A stretch of DNA of 64,000 nucleotides from Anaerolinea thermophila UNI-1 (GTDB lineage Bacteria > Chloroflexota > Anaerolineae > Anaerolineales > Anaerolineaceae). The notes under the pieces were generated by a model. It worked only from the letters and a program-made list of their open reading frames with translations, ran no database searches and had not been told where the DNA came from. The position numbers were made by a program, and so were the translations under genes. The stretch spans positions 434,001 to 498,000 of the forward strand of contig NC_014960.1 of the NCBI RefSeq assembly GCF_000199675.1, written 5' to 3'. Positions 1-8,994 of the stretch are shown here, piece by piece; positions within the stretch are counted from its first letter, which is position 1; each line of letters begins with the position of its first letter.

Positions 1-586
1 AATCCACCCCGGGGATGGCGGTGAGGCGGCGGGCAGTCTCGATGACCACACGGCGCTTTTCTTCGCCGGAAAGGCGCTCGCCCTTCAGCGGGTACGAGAG
101 CGGTTCGAGCATCAGCGCCAGGTCATAGCGCTGACATTCGACAGCGGTTTGCGCTACGAAGGCTTCGATTTCCTGCGCAGTGGGTGACTCGGGGTGGTAG
201 TACACCAGCAGTTTGACCATGCTGGCGCCCATGCGCTTGGCTTTTTCCACGCTCCAGCCCGGCAGGATTTGCGAGCGCCGCGCGGCAGGCTCGCCGGTGT
301 AGCCGGTGGCTTCCAGCGCTACCACCAGTCCTTTGGTGCCGGGTAGGGCGCCGCTGGCAATGGCTTGCGCCGCCGAAACTTCCGGGTCGAGCAGGACACC
401 GGTGGCAAAAGGCGCCAGTTCGGCGGTGACTTCCAGTTTGAAGCGGCTCAGTTCGTGGTTGTCTTCAAAGCGCGGGTTGGCGCGGCGCAGGTTCTGGCGG
501 TGATCCAGTGCCAGAAAAGTGAACGTGCCGTGCGCAGAAGCGCAGGTTTGAAACGAGCGAAATTTGGCAATACTCAATGCTTTCAT
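1..586 (-). CDS. LacD-like tagatose-1,6-bisphosphate aldolase family protein (partial)
   Basis: Class I (Schiff-base) aldolase of the LacD/DeoC-like family; about 195 N-terminal residues are present and the C-terminus lies beyond the left edge. Seen: an N-terminal FLALDHRQNLRR stretch and GASMVKLLVYY around residue 125, where the lysine matches the position of the Schiff-base Lys of LacD. LacD splits tagatose 1,6-bisphosphate into dihydroxyacetone phosphate and glyceraldehyde 3-phosphate, the last step of galactosamine or galactose 6-phosphate breakdown. The ATG at 586 follows GGGAAGG. It is the most distal visible gene of the operon starting at 8839, and the AgaS-like protein upstream fits a tagatose route. 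Related enzymes split sulfofructose phosphate, but nothing here suggests sulfosugars. Confidence 0.8.
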   Translation of the reverse strand, partial: MKALSIAKFRSFQTCASAHGTFTFLALDHRQNLRRANPRFEDNHELSRFKLEVTAELAPFATGVLLDPEVSAAQAIASGALPGTKGLVVALEATGYTGEPAARRSQILPGWSVEKAKRMGASMVKLLVYYHPESPTAQEIEAFVAQTAVECQRYDLALMLEPLSYPLKGERLSGEEKRRVVIETARRLTAIPGVD

Positions 587-608
587 AACCCTTCCCAGAG
601 ATGAAAAA

Positions 609-1466
609 TTAAGGACAAAACTTCACCCAGGCATCCAGTTCGCGGTTTTTCAGAATGGTGCTGAAGCCCAGTTTTCGGGACTGCCGGCAGAATTCCTCAA
701 AATCGCCGGGCAGGTCGGTGTATTCGGCGGCAAACACGGGCTTGCCTGCCTGGATGTATGGAAGCATGCTTTCGGCTTCGCCGTAGTAAAAGTAATCCTC
801 GGTGATGGCAAAGTCAAAGACGTTCACCAGATCCGCCACCATATCGGCGGCGTTTTTCTGCCCGATTGCCAGCCCGCGTTTGTGGGCTTCCTCAGCCAGC
901 CAGAGAGCGTACTTCAACTGGTCTTTGTAGGTCAGGGGGAAGCCCGTGTCGTTGGTGTAAATTTCCATGTTGTCGGGTTCGACAGCGTCAAAACCTTTTG
1001 CCTGGCACAAATCCAGGCGCGCCAGCATGATGGGCGCCAGTTTGTCAATCTGGCGGATGTCCAGCCACTTCTCGCCCTGCCAGCCCTCGTAATCCTTGCC
1101 CAGCACTTCGGCAGGAAAGCGGTCTTTGTCGGGACGCCAGTCTTCCCACGAACCCACGCTGATGTAGCAGATGACCCTGCGTCCCTGAGCATGCAGTTCG
1201 TCAATCACGGCTTGATCCACGTACAGGTCAATATCGTACACATCCACATCAACGCGGGTGTCAATCTCGTTATTGCCAATCTGCCACTGCCAGGTAAGCC
1301 CAACCGTGGGGCGCCACCAGTCGGCGGCGGGGTGAGGGGAATTTTCAGAGGACATCTCTGCGGTCTCCGTAAAACGAACAAAGGAAGGGGCTGGCGGGAG
1401 CGCGGGGGCACATCCCGCCAGCGCGATGGACAAAATCAACACCAGATGAGCAAATCGCAGGCGCAT
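609..1466 (-). CDS. GH114 endo-alpha-1,4-polygalactosaminidase-like lipoprotein
   Basis: A 285-residue protein with a lipoprotein signal peptide (LALAGC-type lipobox, Cys at about residue 19) and a TIM-barrel of family GH114. Diagnostic blocks are seen: WQWQIG near the start of the mature protein, VICYISVGSWEDWRPD, and GFDAVEPDNMEIYTNDTGFPLT, where the EPDN acidic cluster is the family's likely catalytic site. Known GH114 enzymes cut alpha-1,4-linked galactosamine polymers. As an exported lipoprotein encoded beside a sugar importer and intracellular sugar genes, it probably trims polymer at the cell surface to feed the importer. Specificity for galactosamine is inferred from the family, not shown. 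Confidence 0.82.
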   Translation of the reverse strand: MRLRFAHLVLILSIALAGCAPALPPAPSFVRFTETAEMSSENSPHPAADWWRPTVGLTWQWQIGNNEIDTRVDVDVYDIDLYVDQAVIDELHAQGRRVICYISVGSWEDWRPDKDRFPAEVLGKDYEGWQGEKWLDIRQIDKLAPIMLARLDLCQAKGFDAVEPDNMEIYTNDTGFPLTYKDQLKYALWLAEEAHKRGLAIGQKNAADMVADLVNVFDFAITEDYFYYGEAESMLPYIQAGKPVFAAEYTDLPGDFEEFCRQSRKLGFSTILKNRELDAWVKFCP

Positions 1467-1469
1467 TCC

Positions 1470-2801
<1,332 letters not shown>

Positions 2802-2828
2802 AAGAACACTCCTGTAACGAAGATAAAT

Positions 2829-3671
2829 TTAGCGCTTGACGCCGCTCAGGGCAATACCCTCAATGAAGAAGCGCTGAGCAAAGAAGAAGACGATGAGCAG
2901 GGGCAGGATGCTGATCAGCGCGCCTGCCATTAATACGGTAAAGTTTCCGCCGCGGGTCATCTGCGTCTGGAAGAGCGCCAGCCCGACCGTCAGGGTCGTG
3001 TTCGGCGCGGCAGGCATATAGACCAGCGGGCGAAGCAAGTCGTTCCATGCGCCCTGGAAGGAAAAGATTGCCAGCGCCGCCAGAGCAGGCTTGGCGAGCG
3101 GCAGGTACACCTTCCAGTAGATTTGCGGCAGGGTTGCGCCGTCCACCCGTGCCGCATCCACCAGGTCGCGGGGAATGGTGAGGAAGTACTGCCGCAAGAG
3201 GAACGTGCCGAAAGCCCCGCCCCAGAAGGCAGGCAACCACAACGGCACACTGGTACCCACCAGCCCCAGCCATGAGAAAATGACGAAATTGGGGATAAGG
3301 GTCACATGGAACGGAATCAGCAGGGTCAGTAAAAGCAGGGTGAACAGGAAATCTCTGCCTTTGAAGCGTACCACGGCAAAGCAAAACGCCGCCATGGAGC
3401 AGGTGAGCAGTTGCCCAATGGTGGTCAGCAGGGAAATGACCGCACTGTTGAGGAACAGCAGGGGGAAACTGATATCGCCGTAGGCAAAGAGCGCCTGAAA
3501 GTTTCTCAGGGTAAAGGTAGGCGGAATGAGCGTTTTGGTGAACTGATCGGCGGGCAGTTTGAAGGACGTGGACACCATCCACAGGAAGGGGGTGACCATG
3601 CCTACCGCGCCGATGAGCAGGATGAGGTACGTCAGAGCATCCAATAAACGGGTTTGTACGCGTTTTCCCAT
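2829..3671 (-). CDS. Sugar ABC transporter permease, MalG type
   Basis: Inner-membrane permease of the CUT1 carbohydrate uptake family, with six predicted membrane segments. The EAA loop is seen as DAARVDGATLPQIYWKVYLPLAKPAL near residues 190-215, the site that docks the ATPase. The ATG at 3671 (MGKRVQTRLL) is preferred over an upstream start because GGAGA lies just before it. It pairs with the MalF-type permease 13 bases upstream and the binding protein before that. No ATPase gene lies in the operon, so a shared MsiK-like ATPase elsewhere is expected. Confidence 0.92.
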   Translation of the reverse strand: MGKRVQTRLLDALTYLILLIGAVGMVTPFLWMVSTSFKLPADQFTKTLIPPTFTLRNFQALFAYGDISFPLLFLNSAVISLLTTIGQLLTCSMAAFCFAVVRFKGRDFLFTLLLLTLLIPFHVTLIPNFVIFSWLGLVGTSVPLWLPAFWGGAFGTFLLRQYFLTIPRDLVDAARVDGATLPQIYWKVYLPLAKPALAALAIFSFQGAWNDLLRPLVYMPAAPNTTLTVGLALFQTQMTRGGNFTVLMAGALISILPLLIVFFFAQRFFIEGIALSGVKR

Positions 3672-3684
3672 AAAGGTCTCCTTC

Positions 3685-4572
3685 CTACTCATACACCACA
3701 AAGCGCTTTTCCAGCCACAGGTACAGCCCCATCAATGCCGCCACGATGAGGGTGAGTTCGATGGCTTGCGCGCTGGCACCGCCGTAATTGGAGAAATGCC
3801 AGGCGTTGCGGTAAATAGAGAACACCACGACTGGAACAGAACTATCGCCCTGCCCGCGGCGGGTGAGCATATAGATGTAGTCGTATGCCTGAAAGGCGTT
3901 GATGGTGGAAATCAGCGTTTGGAAGAAAATGCTGGGGGTGATGAGCGGCAGGGTGATGCGGAAGAACTTCTGCAAGCCTTTGGCGCCGTCCATCTCGGCG
4001 GCTTCGTAGTACTCGCGTGGGATGGTGGTTAACCCTGCCAGAAAGATAATCATGCCCTCGCCAATTGCCCCCCAGATGTTGACAATGACCACCGAATAGA
4101 GCGCCATATCGGTACACAGCCAGCACACCGGCTGTAACCCGAGGCTTTCCAGAAGGTAGTTGAGGATTCCCGTATCTTTTCCATAAATCATCTGCCACAC
4201 CAGCGCGGTAGCCACTGCCGAGGTCACTGCCGGCAGGTAGTAAGCCGTGCGGAAGAAGGAAATGCCCTTCAGCCCGCGGTTCATCAGCACTGCCACCAGC
4301 AGGGAGACGATGACCACCCCCGGCACATACATGGCGGTAAACCGCACCGTGTTCAGCAGAGAGGTAAGGTTCTTGGGATCTTTGAACAGCGCGATGTAAT
4401 TGGCAAAGCCAGCCCATTGGGGCGGGGTCAGCAAGTCCCAGCGGGTAAAAGACAGCGCCAGCGTTGCCAGCAGTGATCCAAAAGCGCTGAAAAACAGCCC
4501 GAACAGGGTAGGGGCGAGCATTGCCCACAACCAGAATTTTTCCCGACCAAGAGGTTTGAGACCGGCTTCCAT
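3685..4572 (-). CDS. Sugar ABC transporter permease, MalF/UgpA type
   Basis: Second permease of the CUT1 importer, about 295 residues with six predicted membrane segments. The EAA loop reads YYEAAEMDGAKGLQKFFRITLPL near residues 195-220. The start is set at the ATG at 4572 (MEAGLKPLGREKFW); the frame stays open further upstream, but that extension is charged, would overlap the binding-protein gene and lacks a sensible N-terminus. It works with the MalG-type partner and the lipoprotein binding protein to move a saccharide inward. Confidence 0.9.
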   Translation of the reverse strand: MEAGLKPLGREKFWLWAMLAPTLFGLFFSAFGSLLATLALSFTRWDLLTPPQWAGFANYIALFKDPKNLTSLLNTVRFTAMYVPGVVIVSLLVAVLMNRGLKGISFFRTAYYLPAVTSAVATALVWQMIYGKDTGILNYLLESLGLQPVCWLCTDMALYSVVIVNIWGAIGEGMIIFLAGLTTIPREYYEAAEMDGAKGLQKFFRITLPLITPSIFFQTLISTINAFQAYDYIYMLTRRGQGDSSVPVVVFSIYRNAWHFSNYGGASAQAIELTLIVAALMGLYLWLEKRFVVYE

Positions 4573-4642
4573 AAAAGTTTGCTCCAAGCCTGCCCCCCGC
4601 AGAGCAAAACCGTTCCTGCGGGGGGCAGGGATAGGGAAAGAA

Positions 4643-5923
4643 TTACCTGTTCTTTGCCAGCACTTCGTCAGCCTGTTTGACGACTTCGTCCAGGGTGGCA
4701 TCCAGTTCGGCTTCGCCGGTCCACACCACGCTCATGCCGTCGCCAATCACCGAGGACCATTCCTCATAACCCTTGAAGGACGGCTTCATGCGGGCGAACG
4801 CCAGCGAATCCAGGAAAACCTGATGGTTGACCTTGACTTCCTGTTCCAGGAAGGCAGGGCTTTCGGCAACCGACTTGAGCACCGGGCAGGCAAAGCCCAG
4901 TTCCGCCAGGCGGGTCTGCCCCTTCTCGCTCAGCACAAACTTGATGAAGTTGAAACTTTCCTGCGGGTATTTGGTGGCTTTGGCAACCACAAACCCGGCG
5001 CTGTTGACGCTGGTGGCTTGCCCGGCAGGTCCGGCGGGCATGGGGGCAACATCCCACTTGAAGGATGCTTCAGCATAGCCGGGGATTGCCCAGTGTCCAA
5101 TGGTGGTCATGGCGGCAACGCCAGCCAGGAAGGGATCGCCGCCGTACTGCGCCGCAGTGTTGGCATCGGGCCAGGAACCGTCCACGAAAATCATATCGTG
5201 GAAGAGTTGCCAGGCTTTGCGGGCTTCGGGCGTACCGATGAGCGTCTTGGTGTAGTCGGCGCTGATGACATCGCCGCCGTGCGCCCAAATGCCTTCACCC
5301 CAGATGAGTTCCATGTCCCACAAATCGGCGTAGAAGCCGTACTGATCCACCTTGCCATCGCCGTTGGTGTCTTTGGTCAGTTTCCTGGCAATCTCGCGCA
5401 GGTCGTCATACGTCCAGCCCTGTTGCGGATAGGGGATGCCGGCGGCGTTAAACATATCCTTGTTGTAGAAGACCACAATGGTCTGGAAATCGCGCGGCAA
5501 ACCGAAGTAGCCTTCGGGGGTTTCGTAGGCTTTCAGGGTGACCGGATACAGCCCATCCAGCAAGCCGGGGTTGGCATCCAGATAGGGCTTCAGGTTGAGC
5601 AGAACGCCGCGGGATTGATAGTCCTTGTAGAGCGGGGCATCAATGGCGAAGATGTCCGGCGGGGTGTTGGCGGCAAGCAGGGTCTTCAACTTCGTCCAGT
5701 ACGAATCCCAGTCGGAAACTTCCACGTTCACCTTGACATTGGGATTTTCCTTCTCGAAGTCGGCGACAATTTGCTTCCACACTTCCAGTTCAGCCGGGTC
5801 GCCCCATGCCATGAAGCGAATCTCTGCCGCTCCGCCAGAGGGCGCCGGAGTGCCGCCCGCCTGCGCGCAAGCCGTCAGCACGATGGTGAGAACCAGAATC
5901 AGGGAAAACAGGGTGCGCTTCAT
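4643..5923 (-). CDS. Extracellular sugar-binding lipoprotein (family 1 SBP)
   Basis: A 426-residue family 1 solute-binding protein. The N-terminus is a lipoprotein signal peptide (LTACAQ, Cys at about residue 19) followed by a short Gly/Pro linker and the EIRFMAWGDPAELEVWKQIVADF block typical of sugar-binding proteins. It is anchored outside the membrane, captures a saccharide and delivers it to the two permeases encoded next. Context (GH114, GH4, AgaS-like and LacD-like genes) suggests galactosamine-containing oligosaccharides, but ligand identity cannot be read from the sequence. Confidence 0.92.
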   Translation of the reverse strand: MKRTLFSLILVLTIVLTACAQAGGTPAPSGGAAEIRFMAWGDPAELEVWKQIVADFEKENPNVKVNVEVSDWDSYWTKLKTLLAANTPPDIFAIDAPLYKDYQSRGVLLNLKPYLDANPGLLDGLYPVTLKAYETPEGYFGLPRDFQTIVVFYNKDMFNAAGIPYPQQGWTYDDLREIARKLTKDTNGDGKVDQYGFYADLWDMELIWGEGIWAHGGDVISADYTKTLIGTPEARKAWQLFHDMIFVDGSWPDANTAAQYGGDPFLAGVAAMTTIGHWAIPGYAEASFKWDVAPMPAGPAGQATSVNSAGFVVAKATKYPQESFNFIKFVLSEKGQTRLAELGFACPVLKSVAESPAFLEQEVKVNHQVFLDSLAFARMKPSFKGYEEWSSVIGDGMSVVWTGEAELDATLDEVVKQADEVLAKNR

Positions 5924-5947
5924 ACAACTTACTCCTTTCTTGAAACA

Positions 5948-6997
5948 CTACAACTTGACAACGGTATCCAGATGCGTGGGACGATCTGGATTCAACCCTT
6001 TGGAAAGAGCCCGTTCGAAGGCAATGCGCTGTCCAACGGGCAAATACAGAATGTTGCGGATGGCTTCCGAGAGGGGAGCAGGCAGGGTCAGGCGATAGGT
6101 GGCTTTTTCCGGGAAGAGGGGAGCATCCGCAAACGCCAGGTCCACCACCCTGCCGCCCAGCGCCAGCATATCATCCAGCACCGCGCCTTCCGCCTGCCCG
6201 TTGCGGGCAGAGCGCAAGCCGATGACCACCGCCGAATCGGTGATCATGCTCTTGGGACCATGGCGGAATTCCAGGAAGTGGAAAGGCTCACTGTGGCTCA
6301 GGCTCATCTCTTTCATCTTCAGGCTCAATTCGCAAGCCAGCCCGTAGCGCGTACCTGAACCAAGCCAGTAAAAACGATCCAGGCTGGCGTCCTGTCCCAG
6401 TTCGCCTGCCAGTCCCGCCGAGTTTTCCAGCACCTGCGCGCCGGCTTCGGGTAAGCGGGTCAGCGCATCCAGCAGGTCAGCACGCCCGGACCACTCGCAC
6501 GCCAGCGCCATCGTCCCCAGGTAGAGGGTGGAGAAGGCGCGGGTTTGTGCCACCGATTGTTCCTGACCGGACGGCAGAACCAGGTTGAGCGTCCCCATGC
6601 CTGCCAGCGGGGTTTGCGGGTAGCAGGACAGGGTGATCAGGTCGCCGCGTTTCTGGTCGAGGAAAGCGCGGCAGGCGTGCAGGGTTTCGCTGGTCTCGCC
6701 GGAGCGGGAAACCGCCACCAGCAGGGTCTTGCCCCCGGTGTAAACAATGTCCGGGTTCAGCCAGAGTTCGGAAGCGGGGAAGGCTCGAGCGGGCGCGCCG
6801 GTCAGTTCCTGGGTAAGCGCGGCGGCGGAAAGAGCCAGGTAGTAGGTGGAGCCACATCCGGTAAAGAGGATTTGGGCATACTCACCGGGCTGAAAACGCC
6901 GGATGTCCGCTTGAGAGGCTTTCAAGACATCCAGCGCGCTCGCCCATGCCTGCGGTTGAGAAAGAATTTCCTGAAGAGTAAACGTTCCATTTTCCAT
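5948..6997 (-). CDS. AgaS-like SIS-domain sugar-phosphate isomerase/deaminase
   Basis: About 349 residues with two SIS (sugar isomerase) domains. Seen: LQEILSQPQAWASAL at the N-terminus, like the EI..QP..W opening of AgaS; LFTGCGSTYYLAL and AVSRSGETSET phosphosugar-binding loops in the first SIS domain; and EFRHGPKSMI in the second. AgaS-type proteins convert galactosamine 6-phosphate to tagatose 6-phosphate plus ammonia. The ATG at 6997 (MENGTFTLQ) starts 4 bases after the amidohydrolase stop and is preferred to an upstream in-frame start inside that gene. Together with the LacD-like aldolase it outlines a tagatose pathway; the two kinases needed are not in the window. Confidence 0.82.
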   Translation of the reverse strand: MENGTFTLQEILSQPQAWASALDVLKASQADIRRFQPGEYAQILFTGCGSTYYLALSAAALTQELTGAPARAFPASELWLNPDIVYTGGKTLLVAVSRSGETSETLHACRAFLDQKRGDLITLSCYPQTPLAGMGTLNLVLPSGQEQSVAQTRAFSTLYLGTMALACEWSGRADLLDALTRLPEAGAQVLENSAGLAGELGQDASLDRFYWLGSGTRYGLACELSLKMKEMSLSHSEPFHFLEFRHGPKSMITDSAVVIGLRSARNGQAEGAVLDDMLALGGRVVDLAFADAPLFPEKATYRLTLPAPLSEAIRNILYLPVGQRIAFERALSKGLNPDRPTHLDTVVKL

Positions 6998-7001
6998 ATG
7001 G

Positions 7002-8039
7002 TCATCCCTGAATACGAAGAATTCGCCGGGCGTTGCCTGCATATACCTTTTCCAGCACCTCATCGGGCAGGAAAATGCCGTAGATGTACCAGCGTCCCTG
7101 CAGGGGGATTTCGCCCGGATTGTAGTTGAAGTATTCGTCGTCGGTTTCGAGGAAGCGGTAATAAATGCGGTAGGTCTCCAGGTCGGGACCTACATCTGTA
7201 CCGAAAAGAATGCGGTCGGCGTATTTCAGAAAGAAACGCCGCGCGGTATAGGGCTGACGTCCCAGTTCTCCAATGCGCGCGGCGATATCCACAAAGAAAT
7301 TGGGGCAATCGTCCAGCACACTGCCCACCCAGGCAAGGTTCTCGGCGTAACAGCCCACATGCGCGCCGATGAAGGTAGTCTGCGGATGGCGCTTGACCAG
7401 GCGGTGCAGGGCATTGACAATCTCCAGAAACGGCGGGAAGGGCGGGCTGGGGAACGACCAGTCGGGGTGCGCCCCCAGTTCTTCCCAGCGTTCGTTGGTC
7501 TCATCAATGGGGTCGAAGAAAGCCACCGGGTCGGCGATGTGGATCAGCACAGGCATGCCCAGTTCTCCCGCCGTCTGCCAGACGGGGTCGAGGCGGGCGT
7601 CATCTACGGCAACCCGCGCGCCGGTATGATCACGCACGTGCAAGCCAAAATGTTTCCAGATTTTCAAGCCCTCAGCGCCGCGGGCTTTCTGAATGCGCAA
7701 ACGTTCCGCCGCCCACTCCGGGAAGCGGTTGCCCAGATACTCCCACTGATTCCAGTCCACGCCGCCAAAGATGGTGAAACGCTCCGGCGCGCGGGCTTTG
7801 AAGAGATCCAGGTGGCGGTTGAGAATGTCCTCTCCCCAGCCGCCATCCAGATCCACGTAGTGGATGACACCGGCGGCGTCCATGCGGTCCAGCAGTTCGT
7901 TGATGGGCTTTTCTTCCCAATCCCCGCCAAAGGGCGGCGCCAGGTGATTGTGCGCGTCAATGACCGGAAAGCGCGGCTTTTCCACCACGCTTTGCCGTGT
8001 GACCAGTTTGGAACGCGGTTTGTAGTGTTCAAGAAGCAT
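7002..8039 (-). CDS. Amidohydrolase family 2 (TIM-barrel metal-dependent hydrolase)
   Basis: About 345 residues of the amidohydrolase-related family (ACMSD/2-pyrone-dicarboxylate lactonase type). Seen: VIDAHNHLAPP giving the first HxH metal ligands near residue 30, MPVLIHIADP, TFIGAHVGCYAEN with a further His, and ILFGTDVGPD with the terminal Asp. The reaction is not predictable; candidates are deacetylation, lactone hydrolysis or decarboxylation of a sugar-derived intermediate. The ATG at 8039 has AAGGA nine bases upstream, whereas the TTG two codons earlier is too close to that site. It sits between the repressor gene and the AgaS-like gene in the operon. Confidence 0.8.
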   Translation of the reverse strand: MLLEHYKPRSKLVTRQSVVEKPRFPVIDAHNHLAPPFGGDWEEKPINELLDRMDAAGVIHYVDLDGGWGEDILNRHLDLFKARAPERFTIFGGVDWNQWEYLGNRFPEWAAERLRIQKARGAEGLKIWKHFGLHVRDHTGARVAVDDARLDPVWQTAGELGMPVLIHIADPVAFFDPIDETNERWEELGAHPDWSFPSPPFPPFLEIVNALHRLVKRHPQTTFIGAHVGCYAENLAWVGSVLDDCPNFFVDIAARIGELGRQPYTARRFFLKYADRILFGTDVGPDLETYRIYYRFLETDDEYFNYNPGEIPLQGRWYIYGIFLPDEVLEKVYAGNARRILRIQG

Positions 8040-8062
8040 GGGCAAATTCCTTGAAAAAGGAT

Positions 8063-8839
8063 TTATGCCAGCAAGACCCGAACCCCCAGTTCCTGCAGGG
8101 CAGAGATGAAACTTTCATCGGCTTCCTGGGTGGTGATGAAGGTGTGCATGCTGGTCAGGGGAGCAAGGAAGGCAGTGGAGACGCGACAGCATTTGGTGTG
8201 ATCCGCCACAACGATAACCTCGCGCCCAATTTTGAGGATGGCGCGGTCGGTCATGGTTTCGGGCAGGTAATCGTTGGTCAAGCCGTGTTCCAGATCCACG
8301 GCGCGCACCCCCAGAAAGACCTTATCGGCGCGCACCTCGCTGAGGGCTTGCTCGGTGATGTGTCCGATGAAGGAGAGTTCGCTGTCGCGTAAAATCCCGC
8401 CCAGACACACCACCTGAATATGTTCCATGCCGGCAAACAGGTTGACCACCGGCAGGGAATTGGTGATGATGGTCAGCCCTTTGCGCTCGCGCAGGTGTTT
8501 GGCGATTTCCAGCACCGTCGTTCCCGAGCCAAGGAAGACGGTTTCGCCATCCTGTACCAGGGTAGCGGCAAGCCTGCCGATGCGGGCTTTCTCATCCGCC
8601 TGCTCATGACTGCGCTCCAGCAGGGGCGGCTCCGGCGCAGCCGGTTGTAGAGGAATAGCGCCGCCATGCACGCGCTGAATCAAGCCCTGCGAAGCCAGCG
8701 CTTCCAGGTCCCGGCGGGCAGTGGCTTCACTGACGGCAAACTCTTCGCAGATTTGGGCAATCTTCACCCGTTGCTGGCGCTGAAGCAGTGCCAGGATGGC
8801 TTGCTGACGTTCGATATTGGAAAGAGAGGGGATGTCCAT
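8063..8839 (-). CDS. DeoR-family transcriptional repressor of the sugar operon
   Basis: About 258 residues. The N-terminal winged helix-turn-helix is visible (RQQAILALLQRQQRVKI ... VSEATARRDLEAL ... IQRVHGGAI), followed by a DeoR C-terminal sugar-phosphate sensor with GSGTTVLEIAKHL and the ITNSLPVV block. Members usually repress sugar-catabolic operons and release DNA when a phosphosugar binds. The ATG at 8839 is preferred to the TTG at 8848. It is the first gene of the minus-strand operon, and four 10-bp-spaced repeats directly upstream look like its operator, implying autoregulation. Confidence 0.9.
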   Translation of the reverse strand: MDIPSLSNIERQQAILALLQRQQRVKIAQICEEFAVSEATARRDLEALASQGLIQRVHGGAIPLQPAAPEPPLLERSHEQADEKARIGRLAATLVQDGETVFLGSGTTVLEIAKHLRERKGLTIITNSLPVVNLFAGMEHIQVVCLGGILRDSELSFIGHITEQALSEVRADKVFLGVRAVDLEHGLTNDYLPETMTDRAILKIGREVIVVADHTKCCRVSTAFLAPLTSMHTFITTQEADESFISALQELGVRVLLA

Positions 8840-8845
8840 AAATTT

Positions 8846-8881
8846 CAATCACAAACAATCAAAATCAATCAGTTTCCATCA
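8846..8881 (-). promoter_or_regulatory. Four helically phased operator repeats (DeoR candidate)
   Basis: On the plus strand CAATCA occurs at 8846, 8856 and 8866, and CCATCA at 8876, exactly 10 bp apart; a weaker CCATAA lies at 8836. The array covers the stretch between the -10 box (8885-8890) and the repressor start codon. Direct repeats one helical turn apart are typical of DeoR/AgaR-type binding. Binding is inferred. Confidence 0.7.
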
Positions 8882-8884
8882 ATT

Positions 8885-8913
8885 ATTATGGAATATTTTG
8901 CGCGAAAATACAA
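8885..8913 (-). promoter_or_regulatory. Promoter of the sugar operon
   Basis: Read on the minus strand: -35 TTGTAT (8908-8913), 17-bp spacer, -10 CATAAT (8885-8890). The phased repeats begin just downstream of the -10, a position that would block transcription when bound. Confidence 0.65.
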
Positions 8914-8947
8914 GCCCTCTGGAGGGTGATTTTTGCGCGTAAACAAT

Positions 8948-8975
8948 AAAGCGGAGTCGTTATCGACTCCGCTTT
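8948..8975 (-). terminator. Intrinsic terminator of metG
   Basis: A perfect 12-bp stem (8948-8959 with 8964-8975, loop TTAT) followed on the minus strand by TTTATTGTTT, 20 bases beyond the metG stop codon. Confidence 0.9.
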
Positions 8976-8994
8976 GAGATGAAAAGAAGCCTTT

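Noticed and set aside
1..586. Sulfoquinovose (sulfofructose-phosphate) aldolase
   Set aside because: The aldolase family overlaps, but the neighbours (GH114, AgaS-like) point to amino sugars, and no sulfolactaldehyde enzyme or GH31 sulfoquinovosidase is present.
4400..6358. A 652-codon open frame on the plus strand opposite the binding-protein and SIS genes
   Set aside because: It lies antisense to clear family members, has no recognisable domain and no ribosome-binding site; it is a by-product of GC-rich codon use. The same applies to the long antisense frames at 9112-10659, 37944-39653 and 53046-54695.
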